A stretch of 64,000 nt of DNA from CAXTSE01 sp964246985 (lineage in GTDB: Bacteria > Actinomycetota > Actinomycetes > Actinomycetales > Microbacteriaceae), in NCBI GenBank assembly GCA_964246985.1, contig CAXTSE010000008.1, forward strand, positions 1-64,000, in the 5' to 3' direction. Position numbers and translations under genes: made by a program. Every line of letters begins with the position of its first letter. The first letter of the stretch is position 1. Under the pieces are notes generated by a model. That model searched no databases. It was not told the origin of the DNA and worked only from the letters and a program-made list of their open reading frames with translations. Positions 54,918 to 62,894 of this stretch are shown one piece after another.

Positions 54918-55104
54918 GCGCCTTCAGGGTATCGCAGGGCACCGCACCCCCAGCGGACCGTGGCCTCGACAGGAGTCGTTGCGGATCTGGCGCCCCCTCC
55001 GCTGGCCGCCCCGGCGTGCGAGATCAACGACTCCTGCTCGCGCCACGCGGCGGCCGGGATCTCCGGCGGCTCGGCAGCATGCTCCACGCCCACATACTTC
55101 ACAC

Positions 55105-55129
55105 GGATATATAACACGGGTATATAATC
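55105..55129. promoter_or_regulatory. AT-rich repeats upstream of the MarR gene, probable autoregulatory operator
   Basis: GGATATATAA and GGTATATAAT form near-identical repeats (also partly palindromic around CACGGG) 10-35 bp before the MarR start. In a GC-rich genome this is conspicuous. It overlaps a TATAAT-like -10, as expected for MarR autorepression. Confidence 0.6.
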
Positions 55130-55138
55130 GACGACGTG

Positions 55139-55576
55139 ATGAACTCCGACATCCTCGAATCCCTCCTCGTCTCGACCGGTCGCCTCACGCGCCTCGCCGC
55201 CCAGGCCACCGGCAGCACGACACCGTCCGCGATCTGGCGCACGCTGGGCATCCTCGAGGCCGAGGGCCCGATGCGCATCGGCGAGCTCGCCGCCGCCAGC
55301 CGGGTCACCCAGCCCGGCATGACGCGCGTGCTCGGCACGATGGTCGAGGAGGAGCTCGTCTCCCGCATCGCGGACGTGGAGGACTCCCGCGCCTGGCTGA
55401 TCGCGATCACGCCTAAGGGCCGGACGGCCTTCGCCGACTGGCGGCACGAGCTGTCGGAGGCGCTGGAGCCCTGGTTCGGCGGCCTCACCGTCGATGAGTG
55501 GCAGGTGCTCGCTCGCGCCACGCACCTGCTCGAGCAGCGCATCGCCACGCGCACCCCCGAGGCGGTGGCGTCGTGA
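55139..55576 (+). CDS. MarR-family transcriptional regulator
   Basis: 145 residues. MNSDILESLLVSTGRLTRLA, then the winged helix: GPMRIGELAAASRVTQPGMTRVLGTMVEEELVSRIADVEDSRAWLIAITPKGRTAF. D-x-R-A wing motif is typical. It probably represses itself and the overlapping MFS transporter (GTGA overlap). A GTG three bases upstream is an equal start. Confidence 0.92.
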   Translation: MNSDILESLLVSTGRLTRLAAQATGSTTPSAIWRTLGILEAEGPMRIGELAAASRVTQPGMTRVLGTMVEEELVSRIADVEDSRAWLIAITPKGRTAFADWRHELSEALEPWFGGLTVDEWQVLARATHLLEQRIATRTPEAVAS

Positions 55577-56805
55577 GCGGAGCCGCTGCCGGCACCAGCC
55601 TCCTGACGCAGCCCCGCACCGTCTGGGCCGTCGCCTTCGCCTGCGTGATCGCGTTCATGGGCATCGGACTCGTCGATCCGATCCTGCCGGCCATCGCATC
55701 CGACCTCGACGCGACGCCCACCGAGACCGAGCTGCTGTTCACCAGCTACCTCCTCGTCACGGGTCTCGCCATGCTGGTCACCAGCTGGGTCTCGAGCCGC
55801 ATCGGCGCCCGCACGACGCTTCTGGCGGGTCTCGCGCTGATCGTGCTGTTCGCGCTGCTCGCCGCCCTGAGCGGGAGCGTCGAGGCGGTCATCGGATTCC
55901 GCGCGGGCTGGGGCCTCGGCAACGCGCTCTTCATCTCGACGGCTCTGGCGACGATCGTCGGGGCGGCCAGCGGGGGCAGCGGCGCGGCCATCGTGCTGTA
56001 CGAGGCAGCCCTCGGCCTCGGCATCGCCGTCGGACCGCTGCTCGGCGGGCTCCTCGGCTCGATCAGCTGGCGCGGACCGTTCTTCGGCGTCGCGACGCTG
56101 ATGGCGGTCGCCTTCGTCGCGATCGTGGTGCTGCTCCCGAAGGACGACCCGTCGACCCGCGTCCGCACGAGCCTGCTCGCTCCCGTCCGCGCCCTGCGCA
56201 CTCCGGCCCTCGCGCTGCTCGCCCTGACCGCCCTGTTCTACAACATCGGGTTCTTCGTGCTGCTCGCCTTCACCCCCTTCCCGCTCGGGTTCACCGCGCT
56301 CGGCCTGGGCCTCACCTTCTTCGGCTGGGGCCTCTCCCTCGCCGTCACGAGCGTCTGGGTGGCGCCGATCCTGACGGCACGTCTGAAGCGGACCACCGTG
56401 CTCGCCGTCGTGCTGCCGCTCCTCGCGCTCGACCTGGTGGCCGCCGGTGCGCTGGTCGCGAGTCCCCCAGCGCTCGTCGTCTGCGTGATCGTCGGCGGCA
56501 TGCTGCTCGGCGTGCTCAACACCGTGCTCACCGAGTCGGTCATGGAGGCGACCGACCTCCCGCGCTCCGTCGCGTCGTCGTCGTACTCGGCCGTCCGCTT
56601 CCTCGGCGGAGCCGCCGCGCCTCCGCTGGCAGCCGTGCTGGCCGAGGCCGGCGGCGACGGCCTCCCGTACTACGTCGCCGCCGCATCCGTGCTCATCGCC
56701 GCCGCCATCGTCGTCGCCGGCCGCCGGGTGCTCGCCCGCATCGACGGCGAGGCAGCCGCTCCGATCGCCGAGGCCGACGCCATCGGCCTGGGAGACGCCG
56801 CCTAG
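55573..56805 (+). CDS. MFS transporter (drug efflux type)
   Basis: 410 residues, 12 transmembrane helices. IAFMGIGLVDPILPAIASDLDATPTETELLFTSYLL and the motif-A region VSSRIGARTTLLAG mark the DHA1 type; GPLLGGLLGSISWRGPFFGVA is motif C. Translationally coupled to MarR; it probably exports a toxic compound that is the MarR ligand. Confidence 0.9.
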   Translation: MSGAAAGTSLLTQPRTVWAVAFACVIAFMGIGLVDPILPAIASDLDATPTETELLFTSYLLVTGLAMLVTSWVSSRIGARTTLLAGLALIVLFALLAALSGSVEAVIGFRAGWGLGNALFISTALATIVGAASGGSGAAIVLYEAALGLGIAVGPLLGGLLGSISWRGPFFGVATLMAVAFVAIVVLLPKDDPSTRVRTSLLAPVRALRTPALALLALTALFYNIGFFVLLAFTPFPLGFTALGLGLTFFGWGLSLAVTSVWVAPILTARLKRTTVLAVVLPLLALDLVAAGALVASPPALVVCVIVGGMLLGVLNTVLTESVMEATDLPRSVASSSYSAVRFLGGAAAPPLAAVLAEAGGDGLPYYVAAASVLIAAAIVVAGRRVLARIDGEAAAPIAEADAIGLGDAA

Positions 56806-56844
56806 ACGGCCCACCGCATCCGCAGTCGCGCCTAGGCTGAGCGC

Positions 56845-57462
56845 ATGGCTTCCGATGTGCTGGTCTGGATCGACTGCGAGATGACCGGGCTCGACCTCGC
56901 CGTCGACGAGCTGGTCGAGGTCGCCGTCGTCGTCACCGACTACGACCTGAAGCCCCTCGACGACGGCTTCGACATCGTCATCAAGCCCGACCAGTCCGCT
57001 CTCGACAACATGGGCGAGTTCGTGCGCAACATGCACACCGAGAGCGGTCTGATCACCGAGATCCCCGCGGGCAAGTCGCTCGCCGAGGCCGAGTTCGAGG
57101 TGCTCGAGTACATCCTGCGCTTCGTGCCCGACTCGGGCACGGCACCCCTCGCCGGCAACACGATCGGCACCGACCGGGCCTTCCTCGCCAAGTTCATGCC
57201 GCGAGTCGACAGCCACCTGCATTACCGCAGCGTCGACGTGTCGAGCATCAAGGAGCTCTCGCGCCGCTGGTACCCGCGCGCGTACTTCCAGTCCCCCTCG
57301 AAGCACGGCGGTCACCGCGCGCTGGCTGACATCCTCGAGTCGATCCGCGAGCTCGACTACTACCGGTCCATCGTCTTCGTCCCTCAGCCCGGCCCGACCA
57401 GCGACGAGGCGCACGCCGCCGCCGACGCCGCGGTTGACGCGTGGGCGCCGCGCGTACCGTAG
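56845..57462 (+). CDS. orn: Oligoribonuclease
   Basis: 205 residues. DEDDh exonuclease: VLVWIDCEMTGLD (Asp, Glu), ELVEVAVVVTDYDLKPL, GNTIGTDRAFLAKFMP (Asp), HGGHRALADILESIREL (His, Asp). It degrades 2-5 nt RNA and pGpG to mononucleotides. The order orn, tRNA-His, clpS is common in Actinobacteria. Confidence 0.97.
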   Translation: MASDVLVWIDCEMTGLDLAVDELVEVAVVVTDYDLKPLDDGFDIVIKPDQSALDNMGEFVRNMHTESGLITEIPAGKSLAEAEFEVLEYILRFVPDSGTAPLAGNTIGTDRAFLAKFMPRVDSHLHYRSVDVSSIKELSRRWYPRAYFQSPSKHGGHRALADILESIRELDYYRSIVFVPQPGPTSDEAHAAADAAVDAWAPRVP

Positions 57463-57505
57463 GATGGTCGGGTTGCCCAGCGTCGTCGAGACGCAGCAAC
57501 GCATG

Positions 57506-57578
57506 GTGGTTGTAGCTCAGTTGGTAGAGCGCTGGCTTGTGGTGCCGGAAGTCGCGGGTTCGAGTCCCGTCAGTCACC
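57506..57578 (+). tRNA. tRNA-His(GTG)
   Basis: Acceptor GTGGTTG / CAGTCAC, D arm GCTCAGTTGGTAGAGC, anticodon loop TTGTGGT (GTG), T arm GCGGG TTCGAGT CCCGT, discriminator C and a G at -1 (57505), both specific to tRNA-His. Confidence 0.95.
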
Positions 57579-57595
57579 CCACATACTTCAATACT

Positions 57596-57874
57596 CTGGT
57601 CGAGAACGACACCGACCTGATCCAGTCGACCGACTTCGACGTGCCGTGGACGACGGTGGTCTGGGACGACCCGGTCAACCTCCAGTCGTACGTCACGCAC
57701 GTCTTCCGCACATACTTCGGCTTCTCGAGACCCGAGGCCGAGCGTCTGATGCTGCTCGTCCACAACGAGGGACGGGCCGTCGTCGCCACGGGTCCCCGCG
57801 AGGAGATGGAGCGGCACACCGAGGCCATGCACGAGTACGGCCTGCAGGCCAGCGTCGACAGGGCTCAGCCGTGA
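57596..57874 (+). CDS. clpS: ATP-dependent Clp protease adaptor ClpS
   Basis: About 92 residues. PWTTVVWDDPVNLQSYVTHVFRTYFGFSRPEAERLMLLVHNEGRAVVATGPREEMERHTEAMHEYGLQASV is a complete ClpS core: the DDPVN loop and HNEG motif form the N-degron pocket. It delivers substrates to ClpC/ClpA. The start is uncertain. In frame between the tRNA-His end and the core there is no ATG, and the first GTG (57641) would cut into the core's edge. I show the CTG at 57596. Confidence 0.85.
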   Translation: MVENDTDLIQSTDFDVPWTTVVWDDPVNLQSYVTHVFRTYFGFSRPEAERLMLLVHNEGRAVVATGPREEMERHTEAMHEYGLQASVDRAQP

Positions 57875-58362
57875 CCGTCGTGCGCCGCGAGGGCGACTCG
57901 ATCACGCTCGAGCTGACGGACTTCGAGCGCGAGCTGCTCGGCACCCTGCTCAGCGACTACGAGGAGCTGGTCCGCGAGAGCGGCGGCGCAGGCGCCGACG
58001 ATGCGGTCGTGGGGCGGCTGTTCCCGGCGGGCTATCGCGACGACGCGGATGCGGCGGCCGAGTTCCAGCGCTACACGCGTTCCGGCCTGATCGATCGCAA
58101 GACCGCGAACGCCGGAGCGGTCACCGCCTCGCTCGCGAGCGGATCCCGGATCGACCTCTCGACCGAGGGGTTCGACACCTGGCTGCCGGTGCTGACCGAC
58201 CTCCGGCTCGTGCTCGCCGAGCGCATCGGAATCGACGGCGAGGACGCCGAGGTGCCGTCGGATCCGATCGGCGAGGTCTACCAGTGGCTCGGCGAGCTGC
58301 AGTGGTTCCTGCTGGAGGCACTCGACGGCGACGACAGCGACGGCACCGGGCCCACACCATGA
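57871..58362 (+). CDS. DUF2017 family protein
   Basis: 163 residues from a GTG that overlaps the clpS stop. ITLELTDFERELLGTLLSDYEELV, VVGRLFPAGYRDDADAAAEFQRYTRSGLIDRKTANA: the LFP-x-Y-x-DD and F-R-x-L/T pattern is that of DUF2017, always beside clpS in Actinobacteria. Function unknown, presumably in the ClpS pathway. Confidence 0.9.
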   Translation: MTVVRREGDSITLELTDFERELLGTLLSDYEELVRESGGAGADDAVVGRLFPAGYRDDADAAAEFQRYTRSGLIDRKTANAGAVTASLASGSRIDLSTEGFDTWLPVLTDLRLVLAERIGIDGEDAEVPSDPIGEVYQWLGELQWFLLEALDGDDSDGTGPTP

Positions 58363-58712
58363 CCCTCGACCTCGACCACGACGCCTTCGAGAAGATCGTC
58401 ATCGACGAGCTCGACGCCCTGCCCGACGAGATGGTCGACGGGCTCGAGAACCTCGTCTTCGTCACCGAGGATCGGCCGGAGGACGGCTCGCTCGACCTGC
58501 TCGGGCTCTACGAGGGCACCGCCCTCACCGAGCGCGACACCTACGGCTTCGGCGAGCTCCCCGACCGGATCGTCCTCTACCGCGAGCCCCTGCTGGCGAT
58601 CTGCGACACCGAGGACGAGCTGCGCGACGAGATCCACATCACCCTCGTGCACGAGATCGCGCACTTCTACGGGATCGACGACGCCGAGCTGCACCGGCTC
58701 GGCTGGGCCTAG
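58359..58712 (+). CDS. Metallopeptidase family protein (minimal zincin)
   Basis: 117 residues. LVHEIAHFYGIDDAELHRLGW contains HExxHxxGxDD, the zincin active site. FEKIVIDELDALPDEMVDGLENLVF is the conserved start of this family (DUF1025-type). 4-bp overlap with the DUF2017 gene. Substrate unknown. Confidence 0.9.
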   Translation: MTLDLDHDAFEKIVIDELDALPDEMVDGLENLVFVTEDRPEDGSLDLLGLYEGTALTERDTYGFGELPDRIVLYREPLLAICDTEDELRDEIHITLVHEIAHFYGIDDAELHRLGWA

Positions 58713-59257
58713 TCGCGCAGCGACCCGCTGACCCCGTCCACCACCGCATCCGCGAGCTGGTCGGGGCGCTCACGCGCGAAGAACCGCGCCTCCTGCATCG
58801 CCCAGCGGTCCCAGTGCTCGAGGTGCAGCCCGCCGTCACGGGTCTGCTTGCGGCGCTTCCGGATGTCGGCGGCCAGGTCGATCCAGATCCCGAAGGTCGC
58901 GAGCTCGCGGTTGGCGGCGCTGAGCGCTCCGGACCCCTCGATGACGATGTGCTTCTTCGGGTTGATCCGATGGAACTCGGCGGGCTTCTTCTTGCGCCAG
59001 TCGTACCGGCGCCATCCGGGCTTCGTCTCGTCGAGGACCATGCTGCGCACCATCGCGCTGCCGACCTCGAGCCCACCCCACCCGGGGTAGAACTCGTCCA
59101 TGCACAGCAGCTGCGCCTTCAGCGCGTAGGCCAGCTCGCTGGCGAGGGTCGTCTTTCCCGACGCCGCCCCACCGTCGACGAGCACCACGATGCGCCCGTC
59201 GGCCCCCTCCGTGATGCGCCGCACCAGCACTTCGGTCGTCCGTGCGTCCCGCCCCAT
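58709..59257 (-). CDS. Uridine kinase-like P-loop protein
   Basis: 182 residues from the ATG at 59257 (other Met starts lie 6 and 16 residues upstream). Walker A VDGGAASGKTT, then LLCMDEFYPGWGGL, DETKPGWRRYDWRKKKPAEFHRI, VIEGSGALS, and HLEHWDRWAMQEARFFARERP. The pattern fits small ATP-binding kinases of the uridine kinase group in Actinobacteria; substrate unknown. A second, frameshifted copy follows upstream. Confidence 0.85.
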   Translation of the reverse strand: MGRDARTTEVLVRRITEGADGRIVVLVDGGAASGKTTLASELAYALKAQLLCMDEFYPGWGGLEVGSAMVRSMVLDETKPGWRRYDWRKKKPAEFHRINPKKHIVIEGSGALSAANRELATFGIWIDLAADIRKRRKQTRDGGLHLEHWDRWAMQEARFFARERPDQLADAVVDGVSGSLRD

Positions 59258-59315
59258 GGCGCGACTCTGTCGCATGCGCGTTTCGCCGCTGTTTCGGATC
59301 GACAACGGTCGCGTG

Positions 59316-59851
59316 TCAGCCGTCGATCACGACATCGGCGAGCGACCTCGGGTGCTCACGCTCCCAGAACGCGCGCTCCTGGGCGGCCCAGCGCTCCCAG
59401 TACGGGGCGAAGTCCGGATCGCGGGCGAGCGCCCGCCGTCGCCGCTCGTCGGCGTCGAGCTCGACCCAGATCGCGAACGTCGCGAGGTCGCGCGCTGTCC
59501 GGCTGAGCGCCCCGCAGCCCTCGACGACGATCGAGCGCGACGGGTCGAGCGGGTGCCACCCGGCCACCCGATCCGCCACCCAGTCCCAGCCGGTGTAGCC
59601 GGGGTCTCGCGGGCGCAGCACCGTCTCGTGCACGGCGACGCTCGCGGCCGCCAGCCCGTCCCACCCCGGATACACGTCGTCGAGGCTGACGAGCTGGGCG
59701 TCGAGGAGCGGGGCCAGCTCGCGCGCGAGGGTCGTCTTGCCGCTCCCGAGCCGCCGTCGACCAGGACCACGTCGCGCGCGGCGTCCGTCGACGCCGCCCC
59801 GATCGCACGCACCAGACCGTCGATATCCGCGCGCGCGACGGACTCAGCCAA
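59316..59851 (-). pseudogene. Second P-loop kinase-like gene, frameshifted in Walker A
   Basis: The frame from TTG 59851 reads LAESVARADIDGLVRAIGAA, then DVVLVDGGSG. Here one base is missing: the following bases would read SGKTTLARELAPLLDAQLVS in the next frame, which goes on to MYPGWDGLAAASVAVHETVL and ends ERWAAQERAFWEREHPRSLADVVIDG at 59316. The break lies at about 59742-59748, inside the Walker A codons. It is a paralogue of 58709-59257. Either a recent pseudogene or a sequencing error in a GC-rich run. Confidence 0.75.
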
Positions 59852-60626
59852 GGACGAAGCTCCAGGTGCCGGCCAGCACCGCCGCGGTGACCGCCGTCGC
59901 CGTGAGAAGCACGCCCAGCGCCGCGAGCACCGCATCGCGCGGCCCGAGCCGCGAGGGGCGAGCCCAGGTGCGCCGGGTGTTCCCCCCGAATCCGCGCGCC
60001 TCCATCGCCGTCGCCAGCTTGCTGCCGCGGCGCACCGCGATCACCAGCAGTGCGAAGGCCTGCCCGAGGAACCGTCGCACCGCACCCCGATCGGCGACGC
60101 CTCGGGCCCGGCGCGCGAGCTCGAGCGCCTGCCAGTCGTCGATGAGCAGGCCGACGAGCCGCAGCCCCGCCAGGGCGCCGAGCACGAAGCGGGCCGGCAG
60201 TCGCAGGAGCTGCGCGAACCCGTCGGCGAGGTCGGTCGGGTCGGTTGTCGCGAACAGCACGACGCCGGGGATGCCGATCGCCAGCACCCGCAGTCCGATC
60301 GCGAGGGCGAGGGCGAGCGATCCCTCGGTGACCGTGACGGGTCCCAGGGCGGCGAGCACAGCGCCACCGTCGACGCCGTAGAGCGCGGTGGTCAGCGCGG
60401 CGAGCACCGCCGAGATCCAGATCGGCAGGGTGCGCAGCCAGAACTGCCGCCAGCCGACGCCGCTGAAGGGCAGCAGCACCGCGACCAGCAGCACGGCGAC
60501 CGAGGCGCTGACGACGTCGATCGAGAGCACCAGCGTGAACGCGATCAGGAGGGCGACGAACAGCTTGGGGATCGGGTTGACCCGAGCGGCGGCCGAGGCG
60601 CGGATGTCGGGGGCGACCAGGCTCAT
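59844..60626 (-). CDS. ykoC: ECF transporter transmembrane (T) component, YkoC-type
   Basis: 260 residues. MSLVAPDIRASAAARVNPIP, KLFVALLIAFTLVLSIDVVSA start the EcfT fold with several helices; the coupling motif ELARRARGVADRG and the second A-R-G motif AMEARGFGG contact the ATPases. Overlaps the ATPase gene by 4 bp. Under the TPP riboswitch upstream. Confidence 0.85.
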   Translation of the reverse strand: MSLVAPDIRASAAARVNPIPKLFVALLIAFTLVLSIDVVSASVAVLLVAVLLPFSGVGWRQFWLRTLPIWISAVLAALTTALYGVDGGAVLAALGPVTVTEGSLALALAIGLRVLAIGIPGVVLFATTDPTDLADGFAQLLRLPARFVLGALAGLRLVGLLIDDWQALELARRARGVADRGAVRRFLGQAFALLVIAVRRGSKLATAMEARGFGGNTRRTWARPSRLGPRDAVLAALGVLLTATAVTAAVLAGTWSFVLG

Positions 60627-62104
60627 CGCGACACCTCCGGCTCGAGTTCCAGCTCCAGGCGCGTGTCGGCGAGCGCCCGCACCAGCTCGTCGTCGTGGGT
60701 GACCGCGACCAGAGCCGATCCGTCGCGCAGCAGCTCGGCGAAGAGCTCGACCAGCTCGGCCCAGGTGCGGGCGTCCTGCCCGAAGGTCGGCTCGTCGATG
60801 ACGAGCACCGCGGGGCGGGTGGCGAGGGCCGTCGCGACCGAGAGCCGCCGCTTCTCGCCGCCGGACAGCGTGAACGGATTGACGTCGGCCAGGCCGGCGA
60901 GCCGCAGGCGCTCGAGCAGCGGATCGACGCGCGCCGCGACCTCGGATTCCGGCAGTCCCAGCGCGGCCGGCCCCACCGCCAGCTCGGCGCGCACGGTCGC
61001 CCGCAGGAACTGGTGCTCGGGATCCTGGAACACGGTGCCGATGCGGGTCAGCAGCTCGCGCGACCGCCACGCGATCGGATGCTCCCCCGCGCCCGCGGCC
61101 AGGACCCCCGTCGCGCTCACCTCACCGTGCACCGGCGGCAGCAGCCCGGCGAGGGTCAGCGCCAGCGTCGACTTGCCCGACCCGTTGGGTCCGGTGACGG
61201 CGGTGGCCTGGGAGGCGCTGATCGCCATGTCGATCCCCGCCGCGACCGACGTCGCGCGCTTCTCGCCGAATCGACGCCGACCGACCGCGAGACCGGACGC
61301 ACCGAGCAGAGGCACCCCCGTGATCCAGTCGCGGGTCGGATGATCGGGCGGGTGGCCGGGCACCCAGACCCCCTGCGCTGCGAGCGCGGCGCCGTGGCGC
61401 CCGAGCACCTCGGCCGCCGATCCGTCGGCGAGCACGCCTCCGCCCGGCTCGAGCACGATGACGCGATCGACGACGTCGACCCAGGTCGCCACCCGGTGCT
61501 CGACGACCACGAGCGTCGCTCCGGTCTCGCGCGCGACACGGGCGACGGCGTCGCGCACCTCGACGACGCCCTCCGGATCGAGGTTGGCCGTCGGCTCGTC
61601 GAGCAGCAGCAGGCCTGGATGCATGGCGAGCACGCTGGCCAGCGCGAGTCGCTGCTTCTGACCGCCCGACAGCTGCGAGGTCGGATGCCGCAGCGGCACC
61701 CGCAGGCCGACCGCGTCGAGCGCCTCGTCGACGCGCCGCCAGATCTCGTCACGCGGCACCCCGAGGTTCTCGCAGCCGAACGCGACCTCGTCTCCGACAC
61801 GGGCGAGCACCGTCTGGCTGTCAGGATCCTGCAGGACCAGCCCGGCTCTCCCCCGCGCGTCGGCGGGCGCGACGCCGTCGAGGGTGAGCGACCCCGAGGC
61901 GTCACCCTCCTCGTCGCCGCCCAGGACACCCGCGAGCCCGGCGAGCAGCGTGCTCTTGCCCGCTCCGGATGCGCCCAGCAGCAGCACGCGCTCGCCCGGC
62001 TCGATCACGAGGTCGAGGCCGGCGACCGCGGACGTGGGGCGATCCGCGTGCCGCCACCCCCATCCGCTCGCGCGGACCGCGACCCCTCGGGCGGTGACGG
62101 TCAG
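60623..62104 (-). CDS. ykoD: ECF transporter double ATPase, YkoD-type
   Basis: About 493 residues, two ABC domains in one chain. First: GASGAGKST, QLSGGQKQRLALAS, LLLLDEPTANLDPEG. Second: GPNGSGKSTLAL, LSGGEKRRLSVA, VLVIDEPTFGQD. Fused EcfA1/A2 is typical of YkoD. The start is not clear: no ATG, GTG or TTG lies between the upstream stop and the first domain; the CTG at 62104 overlaps the ykoE stop (CTGA) and is shown. Drives uptake of a thiamine precursor with YkoC and YkoE. Confidence 0.87.
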   Translation of the reverse strand: MTVTARGVAVRASGWGWRHADRPTSAVAGLDLVIEPGERVLLLGASGAGKSTLLAGLAGVLGGDEEGDASGSLTLDGVAPADARGRAGLVLQDPDSQTVLARVGDEVAFGCENLGVPRDEIWRRVDEALDAVGLRVPLRHPTSQLSGGQKQRLALASVLAMHPGLLLLDEPTANLDPEGVVEVRDAVARVARETGATLVVVEHRVATWVDVVDRVIVLEPGGGVLADGSAAEVLGRHGAALAAQGVWVPGHPPDHPTRDWITGVPLLGASGLAVGRRRFGEKRATSVAAGIDMAISASQATAVTGPNGSGKSTLALTLAGLLPPVHGEVSATGVLAAGAGEHPIAWRSRELLTRIGTVFQDPEHQFLRATVRAELAVGPAALGLPESEVAARVDPLLERLRLAGLADVNPFTLSGGEKRRLSVATALATRPAVLVIDEPTFGQDARTWAELVELFAELLRDGSALVAVTHDDELVRALADTRLELELEPEVSR

Positions 62105-62736
62105 GACGCGCGCCCGGCGGTACGCGCCGACGTGCGCCCCGACGCGAAGCGCGACAGAGCCCCCGTGGCCGCGAGGCCGCGCACCGCGAACCAGCTCAGC
62201 AGCCCCACCACGGCACCCGACACGACGGCGCTGACGGCGTAGACGGCCTTCGCGCCGGCGTCGAGGGCCGCGATCGAGGAGAAGTTGGTGTCGAGGATCG
62301 CGACGGCGACGCCCGCGCCGGCGCCGGCGAGCGGGGCGACCCAGACCGCCCAGGCCCGGTAGAAGAGGAGCGCGAAGACCAGCTCGGCGCCCAGGCCCTC
62401 GATGGCGCCCCAGACGAGCGTCTCCCAGCCCCACTGCGTGCCGAGGATCGCGGAGACGATGGCGGCGACCAGCTCGGTGAAGATCGCGGCGCCCGGCTTG
62501 CGGATCACGAGGCCGCCGAGCACGCCTGCGAACAGCCAGCCGCCAGCCAGCAGGCCGGCCAGGCCCGGAGAGAACGCGAGAGCCGCGCTGAGCGGACCCC
62601 AGGCGAGGCCCCATGCCCAGAAGATGACGCCGGCGGCGACACCCAGGACGCTGGCGACGACGATGTCGACGACCCGCCAGCGCAGGGTGCGTGCGGGTCT
62701 GGTGGGCGTGGGGGACGGTGATGCTGTCGTGGTCAT
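62101..62736 (-). CDS. ykoE: ECF transporter S component, YkoE-type (HMP/thiamine precursor)
   Basis: 211 residues: after a Thr/Pro-rich start, LRWRVVDIVVASVLGVAAGVIFWAWGLAW is the conserved YkoE opening, then five further helices with VIRKPGAAIFTELVAAIVSAILGTQWG. It binds hydroxymethylpyrimidine or thiamine. Preceded by a TPP riboswitch 50 bp upstream, which supports the substrate. Confidence 0.9.
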   Translation of the reverse strand: MTTTASPSPTPTRPARTLRWRVVDIVVASVLGVAAGVIFWAWGLAWGPLSAALAFSPGLAGLLAGGWLFAGVLGGLVIRKPGAAIFTELVAAIVSAILGTQWGWETLVWGAIEGLGAELVFALLFYRAWAVWVAPLAGAGAGVAVAILDTNFSSIAALDAGAKAVYAVSAVVSGAVVGLLSWFAVRGLAATGALSRFASGRTSARTAGRAS

Positions 62737-62784
62737 GCTCGTGCCTTTCGGATGATCGGCACGGGTGGGCGAGCGCCCTGAGAA

Positions 62785-62878
62785 GCCTCCCTGCGCCGGC
62801 ATGATCCGGATCAGGTTCGACGGTCGGAGCGTCTGGTCGCTCCCTCTCAGCCCGGCATACCGGACTCCCGTGTTCAGG
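62785..62878 (-). ncRNA. TPP riboswitch (THI element)
   Basis: Minus strand: ACGGGAGTCCGG, then GCCGGGCTGAGAGGGAGCGA, ACCGTCGAACCTGATCCGG and CATGCCGGCGCAGGGAGG. The CTGAGAGGG and ACCTGATC-x2-GATCATG-like blocks are the conserved core of the thi box. It controls the ykoEDC operon 50 bp downstream, probably by hiding the ribosome binding site (AAAGGCACGAGC) when TPP binds. Confidence 0.95.
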
Positions 62879-62894
62879 GTCAGCCTACCGCGAG

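Noticed and set aside
55099..57504. 801-codon open frame on the minus strand over marR, MFS gene and orn
   Set aside because: Runs antisense to three recognised genes; low-complexity Gly/Arg/Glu composition.
59190..61343. 717-codon frame on the plus strand over the kinase and ECF genes
   Set aside because: Antisense to recognisable proteins; no ribosome binding site, no family.
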